From UBA6059 sp040219045 (GTDB lineage Bacteria > Bacteroidota > Bacteroidia > Cytophagales > Cyclobacteriaceae), in the NCBI GenBank assembly GCA_965229505.1, contig OZ245881.1:1674001-1738000 (forward strand): DNA of 64,000 nucleotides, given 5' to 3'. This document shows positions 16,646 to 25,010 of the stretch, one piece after another. Under the pieces are notes generated by a model. It searched no databases, was not told the origin of the DNA, and worked only from the letters and a program-made list of their open reading frames with translations. Made by a program: the position numbers and the translations under genes. Each line of letters begins with the position of its first letter. Positions within the stretch are counted from its first letter, which is position 1.

Positions 16646-19030
16646 CTATTCATTTCGAAGGGTCTCAGTAGGGTTTTTGAGGACGGTGCGAAATATACTG
16701 GCCGAGACCGTGGCAATGCATACCATCGCGACGGTGACAAGTGCTGCAGTCGGTATCCATGGGTTAAAGCCCACATGATACTCGAATATGGCATACCAAT
16801 CTGTAATCCAATAGTAACCAATAGGTACGGCTAACAGAGCAGAAAATAGTATGAGGCTAAGAAATCGGCTATTAAAGTACGCAAGCAACTCTGCATAGCT
16901 CGCCCCTAAAATTTTCTTGATGCCGATGTTTTTGGCTGATTGATGAACTGTGAAATTGGCCAGTGCGGCTATCCCCAGCACGGTCATCAGCAAGAGCAAT
17001 CCCGATAATATCTTGAATAATGCTCCAAGCTGATGCTCAGACTCATAGCTCGCCAAAATATGATCGTCAAGGTAGGCGTATCGCATTGGGGTACTAAAGC
17101 CAAGTCCATCCCAGGCTTCAGAAAGTGATTCATGAATGGGCCTGCTCCCTGGTACAAAAGCCAGCGACAGTCTTGATTTATAGCTATTCTCATCCATCAA
17201 TAGGAATAGGGGCTCTACCGACTGGTGCAAGGACCGATAATGATAGTCATCGAATACACCAATTATTTTTCCGACCCGCCTATCTTCTTCATAGCCTCTG
17301 GCCACTGTCTGGCCTATAGCCTCCTCCGGACGCTCAAAGCCCATCATGCCGAGAGCTTTGGCATTGATCATAATGTTGCCTGACTGATCACCAGCATACG
17401 AGGGTTGGAATTGTCGTCCAGCCAAAAGGCGTACACCAAAAGTCCTAAAAAAGTCATAGTCAATGGCCAGATAATTGACCAAACCCAGCCTTACTGTTGA
17501 GTCCGTCTCTAACTGAAACTCATTCTTAGCCGTCTCATCAAAAATGTCTCGATTCGTAATGGTTCCCTCGCTCACTCCTGGCACCCTTAGCAAGGACTCT
17601 TTTATTAACTCAGCATTTTCGGCATTCTCGGGCTCCTCCATTCTGACCGATATTATTCCTTCTCTCTTGAACCCAAGGTCGGTGCTGTTGATATAATCAA
17701 ACTGATCAGCGACCCCCCAGCTTGCCTGGAGTGCCAGTAGGGCTAGCGCAAATTGAAACCACAGCAAACCTTTAGCCACCCAGTGCCCTTTAACACCAAA
17801 GCCAGTCGGGGCTTTTACGATGGCAATAGGTCGGATAGCTGAAATTGAAGCGAGCGGGTAAGCGGCACAAATAGTCGTCAACATTACCCAATAGACGAAT
17901 AGTGCGAATATCAATTCCGGTAGGCTCAATGGCCATCCGTAGTTCCTACCGAGGAAGTCTTTAGTTGTTTGCTCAAGTAGAGCATATACAATGAGACTAA
18001 AAGTAATAACCCCCGCAAGTCGAATGCTCGTCAAAGCAAATACCTGCCGATTGAGGCTATTCTTCCCCATACCAAGGAGTTTCATCAATGCATACTGACG
18101 AAGTTTAGCATTTTCGATGGCCATGGTAAGGTTGATGAAGTTGGCGATGGTGATGGCCAGGATCAAGACAAGGAGTGTAGTCAGAGCCCACAGGTTGTAC
18201 CTATTCCCGCGAACCCCGAAATCAAAGCTGAGCTTATCCGCGAAGTAAACATCCTTTAAAGGTTGAAAACCAAATTCGGTTGGCTCGGCTAGTGGGCCAA
18301 GGTATTTCTCCTCAAATGCCTCAAGCCCGGCCTTAATTTTCTCAATGCTTTTATCGGAGCTAACATTGAGGTAGGTGGTAAAGCCGCTGATATTACCATA
18401 GCCATTGGCCAAATGTTCCACGATAGTGGGCATACTACCGACAATGTCAAATTGGATTGTGCTATTGGTGGGTGGTGATTCGATGATGCCATTGATCATG
18501 ACAAGCTTGGATTCCCAGGTGGTTTCCACACTCAGCATCTTACCCAATACATCGCCAGCTGTTACATCCAATCCAAACAGTCTTTCAACAGCACCTTCAG
18601 TCAATAATGCCATGCCCGGCTCACCAAACCGCTCCCCTCCTTCTGTCACACGAAAGGAAAAGACATCCAGAAACGATGAGTCTGCCCATATCATACCTAT
18701 ATTCTGACTTTCTGTGATCGCTTCCGTATCCGGAATAGATATAGCTCCCGTGTGCCAGCTAAAAGTACGAACGGTCCTCACCACTTCAGGGAAATGCTCC
18801 TCGAAGGATTGTGCGATGGGCCTGGCCGTAATCGCCATATGCTGTTGTCCATTAAAGCCATTTGTCAACCTGTAAATTCTTTGGCGCTCAACATGCTGCT
18901 GATCATAACTCCAATCATGGAAGACGTACTCCCCAAGCGTAAACACTGCAGTAAGCCCAATGGCCATACCGATGAACTGTAGCGTACGCATCATATCAAA
19001 TTTCCTAAGTTGTCTAAGCTTTAGCCGCAT
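16646..19030 (-). CDS. FtsX/MacB-type ABC transporter permease
   Basis: 794 aa, the usual size for the double-module permeases common in Bacteroidota. The order is: a first membrane helix (about 17-35), a large extracytoplasmic MacB-PCD-like domain (about 40-270), three membrane helices (about 280-410, FtsX core), another helix near 425-445, a second extracytoplasmic domain (about 450-660), and a final three-helix FtsX core (about 670-790) that includes NIGIKKILGAS, the coupling-helix motif of this family. It should act in the inner membrane with a separate ATPase, which is not in this window. Such proteins move lipids, peptides or lipoproteins or transmit force; the substrate cannot be read from sequence. 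The gene stands alone, divergent from the IDO gene 75 bases away. Confidence 0.9.
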   Translation of the reverse strand: MRLKLRQLRKFDMMRTLQFIGMAIGLTAVFTLGEYVFHDWSYDQQHVERQRIYRLTNGFNGQQHMAITARPIAQSFEEHFPEVVRTVRTFSWHTGAISIPDTEAITESQNIGMIWADSSFLDVFSFRVTEGGERFGEPGMALLTEGAVERLFGLDVTAGDVLGKMLSVETTWESKLVMINGIIESPPTNSTIQFDIVGSMPTIVEHLANGYGNISGFTTYLNVSSDKSIEKIKAGLEAFEEKYLGPLAEPTEFGFQPLKDVYFADKLSFDFGVRGNRYNLWALTTLLVLILAITIANFINLTMAIENAKLRQYALMKLLGMGKNSLNRQVFALTSIRLAGVITFSLIVYALLEQTTKDFLGRNYGWPLSLPELIFALFVYWVMLTTICAAYPLASISAIRPIAIVKAPTGFGVKGHWVAKGLLWFQFALALLALQASWGVADQFDYINSTDLGFKREGIISVRMEEPENAENAELIKESLLRVPGVSEGTITNRDIFDETAKNEFQLETDSTVRLGLVNYLAIDYDFFRTFGVRLLAGRQFQPSYAGDQSGNIMINAKALGMMGFERPEEAIGQTVARGYEEDRRVGKIIGVFDDYHYRSLHQSVEPLFLLMDENSYKSRLSLAFVPGSRPIHESLSEAWDGLGFSTPMRYAYLDDHILASYESEHQLGALFKILSGLLLLMTVLGIAALANFTVHQSAKNIGIKKILGASYAELLAYFNSRFLSLILFSALLAVPIGYYWITDWYAIFEYHVGFNPWIPTAALVTVAMVCIATVSASIFRTVLKNPTETLRNE

Positions 19031-19105
19031 ATTCCTAAAAATTTAGTTACTAAACTAAGTTTGTAGTTTTTAAAATGCAATCTGTGAAAATGACTAACTT
19101 TCGGT

Positions 19106-20206
19106 ATGTCCGATGCATATCTGGAATATCTCATTTCCCCAAGGTATGGGTTCCTCCCGGATAGCCCTCCCTTGGCTCGGTTACCGCGATACTACGTCGC
19201 ATGGGATGAGTTGGCCTTTAACTTGCCGGACATAGTCACTGCAGGGCTGATCGCCGATGAAGTCAATCGCCTCCCTTTAATTCATCCTGATCAACTGGGC
19301 TCTCATCTGGCTTATGAGCGTGCGATGATGGTGCTTTCTTTTATAAGTCATGCCTATCTCAACGACCCTAAAGAGCCGCGAAAGATCCTACCGGAAGTAT
19401 TGGCCGTACCATGGTCTAAGGTCGCCAAACGTCTGGATAGACCTCCGGTGCTGTCCCATGCCTCAGCGGTGCTGCACAATTGGTCACTCATCTATCCCGA
19501 CCAGCCGTTCTCATTGAACAACCTGGCGGTGCTTCAGAGGTACCGGGGAGGCGTAGATGAAGCCTGGTTTTTCCTTGTGACGGTGATGATCGAGTATCGG
19601 GGAGCTAGGCTGATTAATCATACGCTTAGATGCTATGATACCATGGTCGATGACCTGGATCAAAGCCTGGGGCTACTAGATGAGATCATTCAAGGAGTGA
19701 AAGACATTATAGATACTCTTAGCAGAATGGTCGAGCAATGTGACCCGCACGTATTCTACAATCAGACCCGGCCCTTTCTGGCTACACTTGATGGTGTTGT
19801 ATACAAAGGAGTCTCATCAGAGCCGCAACGCTGGGTAGGTGGAAGTGCGGCACAAAGCAGCCTCATCCAAATGTTAGATATTGCCTTTGGCGTAAAGCAC
19901 GATGAAGAACAATCCAAAGCTTTCCTCATTCTCATGAGATCATACATGCCGCTTCAGCATCGCCTGTTTCTAGAATATCTGGAAAGCATACCCAGTCTCA
20001 TGTCAATGGCTCATCACGATCATCAGCTCCAAAAAATATCAGAGGTTCATCGAGAGCTCCTAAACTTTCGTAACTCCCACCTCAAAATCTTTCACCGGTA
20101 TATAGCTGCTCAATCAAAGAAAGTAGGACCTGGAGATACTGGTACCGGGGGTACTGATGCCAGTGCATTTCTAAAACAGGTCAAAAAAGACACTGAGAGG
20201 CGCTAG
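19106..20206 (+). CDS. Indoleamine 2,3-dioxygenase family protein (heme tryptophan dioxygenase)
   Basis: 366 aa, close to the usual IDO length. It opens the indole ring of tryptophan with O2 to form N-formylkynurenine, using heme, in the cytoplasm. Family signatures are clear: EAWFFLV in the middle, the GGSAAQSS loop, FLILMRSYMPLQHRLFLE (matching the MRRYMPPAHR-FL block of human IDO1), the proximal heme ligand in NSHLKI (His325), and the conserved GTGGTDASAFLKQ tail (about 345-360). An FYNQTR segment probably supplies the distal Phe/Arg. No kynurenine-pathway partner (kynureninase, formamidase, KMO) lies nearby, so the product's fate is not shown. The gene is monocistronic, divergent from the permease. 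Bacterial IDOs can differ from mammalian IDO1 in substrate affinity; activity is inferred from the family. Confidence 0.93.
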   Translation: MSDAYLEYLISPRYGFLPDSPPLARLPRYYVAWDELAFNLPDIVTAGLIADEVNRLPLIHPDQLGSHLAYERAMMVLSFISHAYLNDPKEPRKILPEVLAVPWSKVAKRLDRPPVLSHASAVLHNWSLIYPDQPFSLNNLAVLQRYRGGVDEAWFFLVTVMIEYRGARLINHTLRCYDTMVDDLDQSLGLLDEIIQGVKDIIDTLSRMVEQCDPHVFYNQTRPFLATLDGVVYKGVSSEPQRWVGGSAAQSSLIQMLDIAFGVKHDEEQSKAFLILMRSYMPLQHRLFLEYLESIPSLMSMAHHDHQLQKISEVHRELLNFRNSHLKIFHRYIAAQSKKVGPGDTGTGGTDASAFLKQVKKDTERR

Positions 20207-20286
20207 TTGCCATCTGCATAAAATTCGCTGATGCTAATTAAAGAAAGTCGTTTGTTGATTATCTTTAGAGTATTAACCCAATTGTG

Positions 20287-20559
20287 ATGCAAGCACTTAC
20301 TATTGTATTAGCTACAGTGGTATGGTCTACCCTACCATTAAAATCCCATCTAGATTATCGCAACTATAATCATAAACTACATAGAGGCGCCAAGATGGAA
20401 GCTCGTCACATACCAGTCACAAGAGTTTCGGATAATACCTACCTCGAAAGCAATCGTAAAATTCGAAGAAGAGGCACGGACCTACGCGTAAAGCCCGCCG
20501 CCACTCAACCGCGTAGCAAAAGCTGGAAGTCAAACAATCGAAAATTCCATAAGAAGTAG
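20287..20559 (+). CDS. Small basic secreted hypothetical protein
   Basis: 90 aa from ATG 20287 (an in-frame GTG lies just upstream). The first 20 residues (MQALTIVLATVVWSTLPLKS) resemble a signal peptide or a single membrane anchor. The rest is very rich in Lys, Arg, His and Asn and low in hydrophobic residues, so it is probably unstructured and may bind nucleic acid or an acidic surface. I know no family that fits. The stretch could be noncoding, but the signal-like start and the lack of a better frame favour a gene. Confidence 0.45.
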   Translation: MQALTIVLATVVWSTLPLKSHLDYRNYNHKLHRGAKMEARHIPVTRVSDNTYLESNRKIRRRGTDLRVKPAATQPRSKSWKSNNRKFHKK

Positions 20560-20914
20560 CTTGTAGCTGTTTTTGATTGCACCGAACGTCCATTGGGTCA
20601 CAGTCATCCGCTCCCAACCATCGCAGCTTTTACCATTGTTTCTCCTTTCAAACGGTAATTTGACCCTTCAAAGATTAAATTCATCTTTCTGAGTCCACTC
20701 CTCTGTCATTTTCGCAAAATGGATCCAGTCTGGTAGGCTTTTAGTGCAGTATTTTCATTTTTTACGTAAAACTTATTTTTCTTGGTTCAATAATCACCCA
20801 TCCTCTTTACAATTAAGAAACATGGTCATAACATTGGGGCTGCTTTAGAAATATTTCATCGAAAAGCTTATTTCGTCACTAAATATTTAATGTAAACCCT
20901 AATTATTGATCATT
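20560..20914. promoter_or_regulatory. Intergenic stretch upstream of amt
   Basis: About 355 bases without a gene. It should carry the amt promoter. I see an imperfect inverted repeat around 20631-20660 (TTACC..GTTT / AAAC.GGTAA) and AT-rich DNA near the start, but no convincing promoter or riboswitch. Confidence 0.3.
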
Positions 20915-22279
20915 ATGACAGTTTTTCTACAGTATTTGTCATTACTGAGCGGAACCAAAGGCCTGTTGGCCTCCACACTAGCGACTACCGAGACAGTTGC
21001 TAGTACCGCAAATGCAGTGGCTGCAACTTCCGGTGAGGCCGCAGAACTTAACTTAGCTATTACGGATACGCTGCTAACTGCGAACAATATCTGGATGATG
21101 CTCGCCACAGCGCTCGTGTTTATTATGCACTTGGGATTCGCAGGTGTTGAAGCTGGCTTTGGACAGAGCAAGAACACCGTGAATATTCTTTTTAAGAATA
21201 CCCTTACACCAATTATTGGTGTGCTGACCTACTTCATATGTGGGTTTAACCTAATGTACCCAGGCTTTGATGTTCCTGGCTGGTTTGGCTTTGCCGGATT
21301 TGGATTGGAAACATCCGCAAGTGCAGATGTAACTGCCGCATACGCAGGTGCCGGATATACCTATTGGACCGACTTCCTGTTCCAGGCCATGTTTGCCGCT
21401 ACCGCGGCGACTATTGTCTCTGGCGCTGTAGCTGAGCGCATCAAGCTCAGTTCCTATCTGATTTTCACTGTGATTTTCGTTGGGTTGGTCTATCCGATCA
21501 TTGGCAGCTGGAAGTGGGGCGGTGGTGTCCTCGATGACTGGGGATTTTATGATTTTGCCGGATCTACCCTAGTACACTCAGTTGGTGGCTGGGCTGCCCT
21601 TGCGGGAATAATGATTCTTGGGCCTAGAATAGGCAAATACGTTGATGGAAAGGTCGTGGACAAACCAGGCTCTAGCGTGCCTCTTGCGGTAATCGGGGTG
21701 TTTCTACTATGGTTAGGCTGGTTTGGTTTCAATGGGGGCTCTGTACTCTCAGGTGATCCAGGTCTTACGTCATTTGTGCTAGTTACCACTTCCCTGGCCG
21801 CATGTGCTGGTGGTATTGGTGGCTTTGTCGCGGGTTACTTCGTTTTTAAGCGATTAGATCTGGGGATGGTACTCAATGGAATACTTGCGGGGCTGGTAGG
21901 CATTACCGCAGGAGCAGATGTCATCGAGCCGATGAGCGCCATTCTGGTTGGCCTGATTGCAGGTGTATTGGTGGTGCTCTCTGCCGTTCTGCTTGATAAG
22001 CTCAAGTTGGATGATGTTGTTGGAGCTGTATCCGTTCACCTCACTTGTGGTATCTGGGGAACATTGGCCGTAGGTATATTCTCTATCAATCCTGATCACT
22101 CCTTCCTGACTCAGCTTACTGGTGTTGCCATCTGTGGCGCAACTGCCTTTTCTGCTGCTTTTGTCATCTTCACTGTACTAAAGATGACTACCGGAATCAG
22201 AGTATCAGAGGAGCATGAAACAGAAGGTCTCGATAGCCATGAACATGGCATTAGAGGCTATACAATTATCACAGAGTAA
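20915..22279 (+). CDS. amt: Ammonium transporter, Amt family
   Basis: 454 aa from ATG 20915; in-frame TTG 20906 is a less likely start. An inner-membrane channel for ammonium/ammonia. After an N-terminal helix and a short linker rich in Ala, Thr and Ser come about 11 membrane helices with Amt landmarks: GFAGVEAGFGQSKN, the first pore histidine in STLVHSVGGW, and the second in SVHLTCGIWG. The C-terminal tail is short and acidic (EEHETEG..SHEHG), then RGYTIITE. The next genes are an outer-membrane barrel, glnA and gltBD, so this is the uptake step of an ammonium-assimilation block. The PII gene glnK, which usually accompanies amt, is absent from the window. Expression probably responds to nitrogen status, but no operator is obvious. 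Confidence 0.96.
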   Translation: MTVFLQYLSLLSGTKGLLASTLATTETVASTANAVAATSGEAAELNLAITDTLLTANNIWMMLATALVFIMHLGFAGVEAGFGQSKNTVNILFKNTLTPIIGVLTYFICGFNLMYPGFDVPGWFGFAGFGLETSASADVTAAYAGAGYTYWTDFLFQAMFAATAATIVSGAVAERIKLSSYLIFTVIFVGLVYPIIGSWKWGGGVLDDWGFYDFAGSTLVHSVGGWAALAGIMILGPRIGKYVDGKVVDKPGSSVPLAVIGVFLLWLGWFGFNGGSVLSGDPGLTSFVLVTTSLAACAGGIGGFVAGYFVFKRLDLGMVLNGILAGLVGITAGADVIEPMSAILVGLIAGVLVVLSAVLLDKLKLDDVVGAVSVHLTCGIWGTLAVGIFSINPDHSFLTQLTGVAICGATAFSAAFVIFTVLKMTTGIRVSEEHETEGLDSHEHGIRGYTIITE

Positions 22280-22289
22280 CAAAAAAATA

Positions 22290-22331
22290 GGTCTCCACAT
22301 CATCGAATTGGACACTCAGCGTGTGGAGACC
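22290..22331 (+). terminator. Hairpin in the amt-porin gap (weak terminator or processing site)
   Basis: A perfect ten-base inverted repeat (GGTCTCCACA / TGTGGAGACC) with a 22-base loop, 10 bases after the amt stop. No T-tract follows, so it may be a 3' stabilising hairpin that lowers readthrough into the barrel gene rather than a full terminator. Confidence 0.5.
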
Positions 22332-22369
22332 CTACCATTCATTATCAATAACCATTAAATGATTAACAA

Positions 22370-23428
22370 ATGAACTTTTCAAAAATAATCAAAAACAGCC
22401 TCCTTGTAGGCATGATAGCAATACTTTCATCCAATGCTTTTGCACAGGAAGATGAAGGGTCTGGGCTTATTATTAGCGGCTCAGTTGACACTTATTATAC
22501 TTACGACTTCTCAGGAAATGACAACATAGGGACGTCATTCGCTAATGACCGAAATTCCATATCTATTGGTATGCTAGACCTTGGCCTCAGCCATTCCATT
22601 GGTAAGGCAAGCTTTGTAGGAGAGGTGTCCTTCGGCCCAAGAAGTTTTAAGTCCATTCCCTTATTTGATCTTGGCGATGGCGATGACGCAATCATGGGTA
22701 TTCAAAACCTATATGTATCCTATGCGGTTAGCGACGTGGTATCTCTTACGGCTGGGTATATGGGAACCTTTGTCGGCTATGAGGTGATCTCACCCGCAGG
22801 TAACTTCAACTACAGCACGTCTTACCTCTTCACCAACGGACCCTTCCAAAACTCCGGCCTCAAAGCTGACTTTGCCTTTGCCGACAATTTCAGTGTAATG
22901 GTTGGCTTGTTCAACGATTGGAATGTTTACACGGATGATAACGGGGTATCAGACTTTGGCGCTCAGATTTACTTCGCTCCAACTGATGGATGGGATATCT
23001 ATCTCAACTTTGTGAGTGGCTCCCCTTCCGGAACAGTGCTTGATATTACTACAGGTTATCAGATCACCGATGGTTTCTACCTTGGCCTGAATGCTGCTGA
23101 CTATAGTATATCGGCAGCAGGAGATGCAGCAGGAGGCTATAGTGGTGTAGCACTCTACCCACAGTTCGGTCTCACAGATAATTTTTCTCTAGGCCTGAGA
23201 AGCGAATACTTCACTTTCAAGGATGAAATCGATGAGTCTGGTGCTGTGGTGACACCAAGCGAAAACGTCTTTTCAAATACCCTAACGGGTAATTTCAGTC
23301 TTGACCAGCTTACTTTCATTGCTGAAGTAAGGCTAGACGGAGCTTCAGACGATGTATTTATGGACAGTGATGCACTAGCCAGTTCATCCGCTTCTCAAAT
23401 GACCCTAGCAGCTATTTACAAATTTTGA
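22370..23428 (+). CDS. Outer-membrane beta-barrel protein, BBP2/porin-like, next to amt and glnA
   Basis: 352 aa with a signal peptide (about residues 1-25, ending AFAQ). The rest is a series of amphipathic strands (SGSVDTYYTYDFSG, SFVGEVSFGP, FNYSTSYLFTNGPFQNSGLKADFAF, FSLGLRSEYFTFKDE) and it ends in an aromatic residue (AAIYKF), as outer-membrane barrels do. The pattern fits the outer-membrane beta-barrel family often labelled BBP2 in Bacteroidota. Its place between amt and glnA suggests it helps a nitrogen source cross the outer membrane. That role is inferred from context alone; the substrate is not visible in the sequence. Confidence 0.85.
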   Translation: MNFSKIIKNSLLVGMIAILSSNAFAQEDEGSGLIISGSVDTYYTYDFSGNDNIGTSFANDRNSISIGMLDLGLSHSIGKASFVGEVSFGPRSFKSIPLFDLGDGDDAIMGIQNLYVSYAVSDVVSLTAGYMGTFVGYEVISPAGNFNYSTSYLFTNGPFQNSGLKADFAFADNFSVMVGLFNDWNVYTDDNGVSDFGAQIYFAPTDGWDIYLNFVSGSPSGTVLDITTGYQITDGFYLGLNAADYSISAAGDAAGGYSGVALYPQFGLTDNFSLGLRSEYFTFKDEIDESGAVVTPSENVFSNTLTGNFSLDQLTFIAEVRLDGASDDVFMDSDALASSSASQMTLAAIYKF

Positions 23429-23452
23429 TTTTTTCTGGTGTCCCAATGAGTA

Positions 23453-23464
23453 ACTGTTAACAGT
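23453..23464. promoter_or_regulatory. 12-bp perfect palindrome upstream of glnA
   Basis: ACTGTTAACAGT is a perfect palindrome 172 bases before the glnA start. It could be an operator for a dimeric regulator; one short palindrome could also be chance. Confidence 0.3.
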
Positions 23465-23636
23465 GGGTCATACCAACCCCGTTGTGTCATGATATTTATA
23501 ATATTTTCAACAAAGGGTTATTTATTAGGCTCTTTTCATGACATTTGCACACTATAATTACTAATAGCCCTTCTTTTTACCCAATGGGATAAAGAAATAC
23601 GAAAAACATAAACCAATAGATAAAAAAGCAATTGCT

Positions 23637-24647
23637 ATGTCAAAATCTAAACTCGAGTACATATGGCTAGACGGTTACAAGCCAACTCAGAGCCTAAGAA
23701 GTAAAACCAAAGTCGTAAGCGACTTTGGTGGTACATTAGAAGAGTGCCCCGAATGGTCATTTGATGGCAGCTCTACTGAGCAAGCTGAAGGGGGTTCTTC
23801 AGATTGCATTCTCAAACCTGTCTTCATTTGCCCCGATCCCGCTATGGCAAATGGTTACCTTGTCATGACTGAAGTGTTGAATGCCGACGGTACTCCGCAT
23901 GAAAGCAACGGTAGAGCAACTATTGATGATCCCGATGATGATTTCTGGTTCGGTTTTGAGCAGGAGTACTTCTTAATGGATCCTGAAACAAAACTACCTG
24001 TTGGATTCCCTGCCGGTGGCTACCCTGCTCCTCAAGGGCCTTACTATTGTGGTGTTGGAGGACAAAACGTATTTGGCAGACAATTCAAAGACGAACACCT
24101 TGATCTTTGCATTGAAGCAGGCCTTAATATAGAAGGCACCAATGGCGAAGTAGCAGCAGGTCAGTGGGAATGGCAGATTTTTGCCAAAGGCGCAGCTTCG
24201 GCCGGAGACCAAATCTGGGTTGGGCGATACCTTATGGAAAGACTTTCTGAACAATACGGTCTCTATATCGAGTATCATCCAAAACCTTTGGGAGAAACTG
24301 ACTGGAATGGCTCAGGCATGCATGCTAACTTCTCAAACACCTACCTACGAACTGCTGCGTCAAGAGAGAAAGTAGAAAAAGTGTGCGAAGCATTCAGAGA
24401 CGTTGTGAAAGAACATATCGATGTGTATGGTGCATACAACGATCAAAGGCTGACTGGAAAACACGAGACAGCTTCCATTCATGACTTCTCCTATGGTGTA
24501 TCCGATAGAGGTGCCTCAATAAGAATTCCCCTTTATATGAAGAATAATGGATGGAGTGGATACCTTGAAGATAGAAGGCCAGCTTCCAACGCTGATCCGT
24601 ATAAAGTGGCCGCAAGAATCATCAAAACTGTAAAGCCAGTGAGTTAA
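23637..24647 (+). CDS. glnA: Glutamine synthetase type II (GSII)
   Basis: 336 aa, the length of the short eukaryotic-type GSII rather than the roughly 470-aa GSI or 700-aa GSIII more common in Bacteria and Bacteroidota. It makes glutamine from glutamate, ammonium and ATP. Landmarks in order: EYIWLDGY and EWSFDGSST (beta-grasp), FGFEQEYFLMD (metal-binding Glu), GTNGEVAAGQWEWQ (GSII signature), GSGMHANFSN (glutamate/ATP site) and DRGASIRIPL. It lies between the outer-membrane barrel and gltBD, so it feeds GOGAT. A strong hairpin terminator follows, so gltBD has its own promoter. GSII lacks the adenylylation loop of GSI, so control is more likely transcriptional or by feedback. Confidence 0.96.
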   Translation: MSKSKLEYIWLDGYKPTQSLRSKTKVVSDFGGTLEECPEWSFDGSSTEQAEGGSSDCILKPVFICPDPAMANGYLVMTEVLNADGTPHESNGRATIDDPDDDFWFGFEQEYFLMDPETKLPVGFPAGGYPAPQGPYYCGVGGQNVFGRQFKDEHLDLCIEAGLNIEGTNGEVAAGQWEWQIFAKGAASAGDQIWVGRYLMERLSEQYGLYIEYHPKPLGETDWNGSGMHANFSNTYLRTAASREKVEKVCEAFRDVVKEHIDVYGAYNDQRLTGKHETASIHDFSYGVSDRGASIRIPLYMKNNGWSGYLEDRRPASNADPYKVAARIIKTVKPVS

Positions 24648-24671
24648 TCACATTACAAAACTGGATGAATT

Positions 24672-24700
24672 AAAAAGAGTGGCTAGCGTCACTCTTTTTT
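24672..24700 (+). terminator. Intrinsic terminator after glnA
   Basis: A stem of AAAAAGAGTG / CACTCTTTTT with an eight-base loop, followed by a T-run, 25 bases after the glnA stop codon. Confidence 0.9.
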
Positions 24701-25010
24701 TATGATTTTAATAAAAATTGAATTGTTTGATCGGCAGTTTGAGGTTTAAAATCAACCCCACTTTTGCAAAATTCTTGATTTGCATAGTTGTCTATTCAAA
24801 TATTTTTAAAACTCGCTTCATCCCTGTTTGAAAACACTCTCTCTCGAGTTTTTCTCAATATAAAATTCTGCCATTAGAACTTGTAATGTAGCTGGTGGAA
24901 TTCTTTATTTGAAGGTTCGATCAAATCGAAATTGTAGATAAAACCCTAGTGCAAACGTTTTTCTGAAGAGATAGGCGGGAATACTGAAGGATAAACGGAA
25001 TAAACGGAAT
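24701..25010 (+). promoter_or_regulatory. Long AT-rich leader of gltBD with inverted repeat
   Basis: 310 bases between the glnA terminator and gltB, without a gene. An inverted repeat TTCGAT-CAA-ATCGAA lies at 24916-24930, about 80 bases before the start; it has the size of an operator for a dimeric regulator. Just before the start the sequence AATAAACGG is nearly duplicated. No riboswitch was recognised. Confidence 0.4.
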
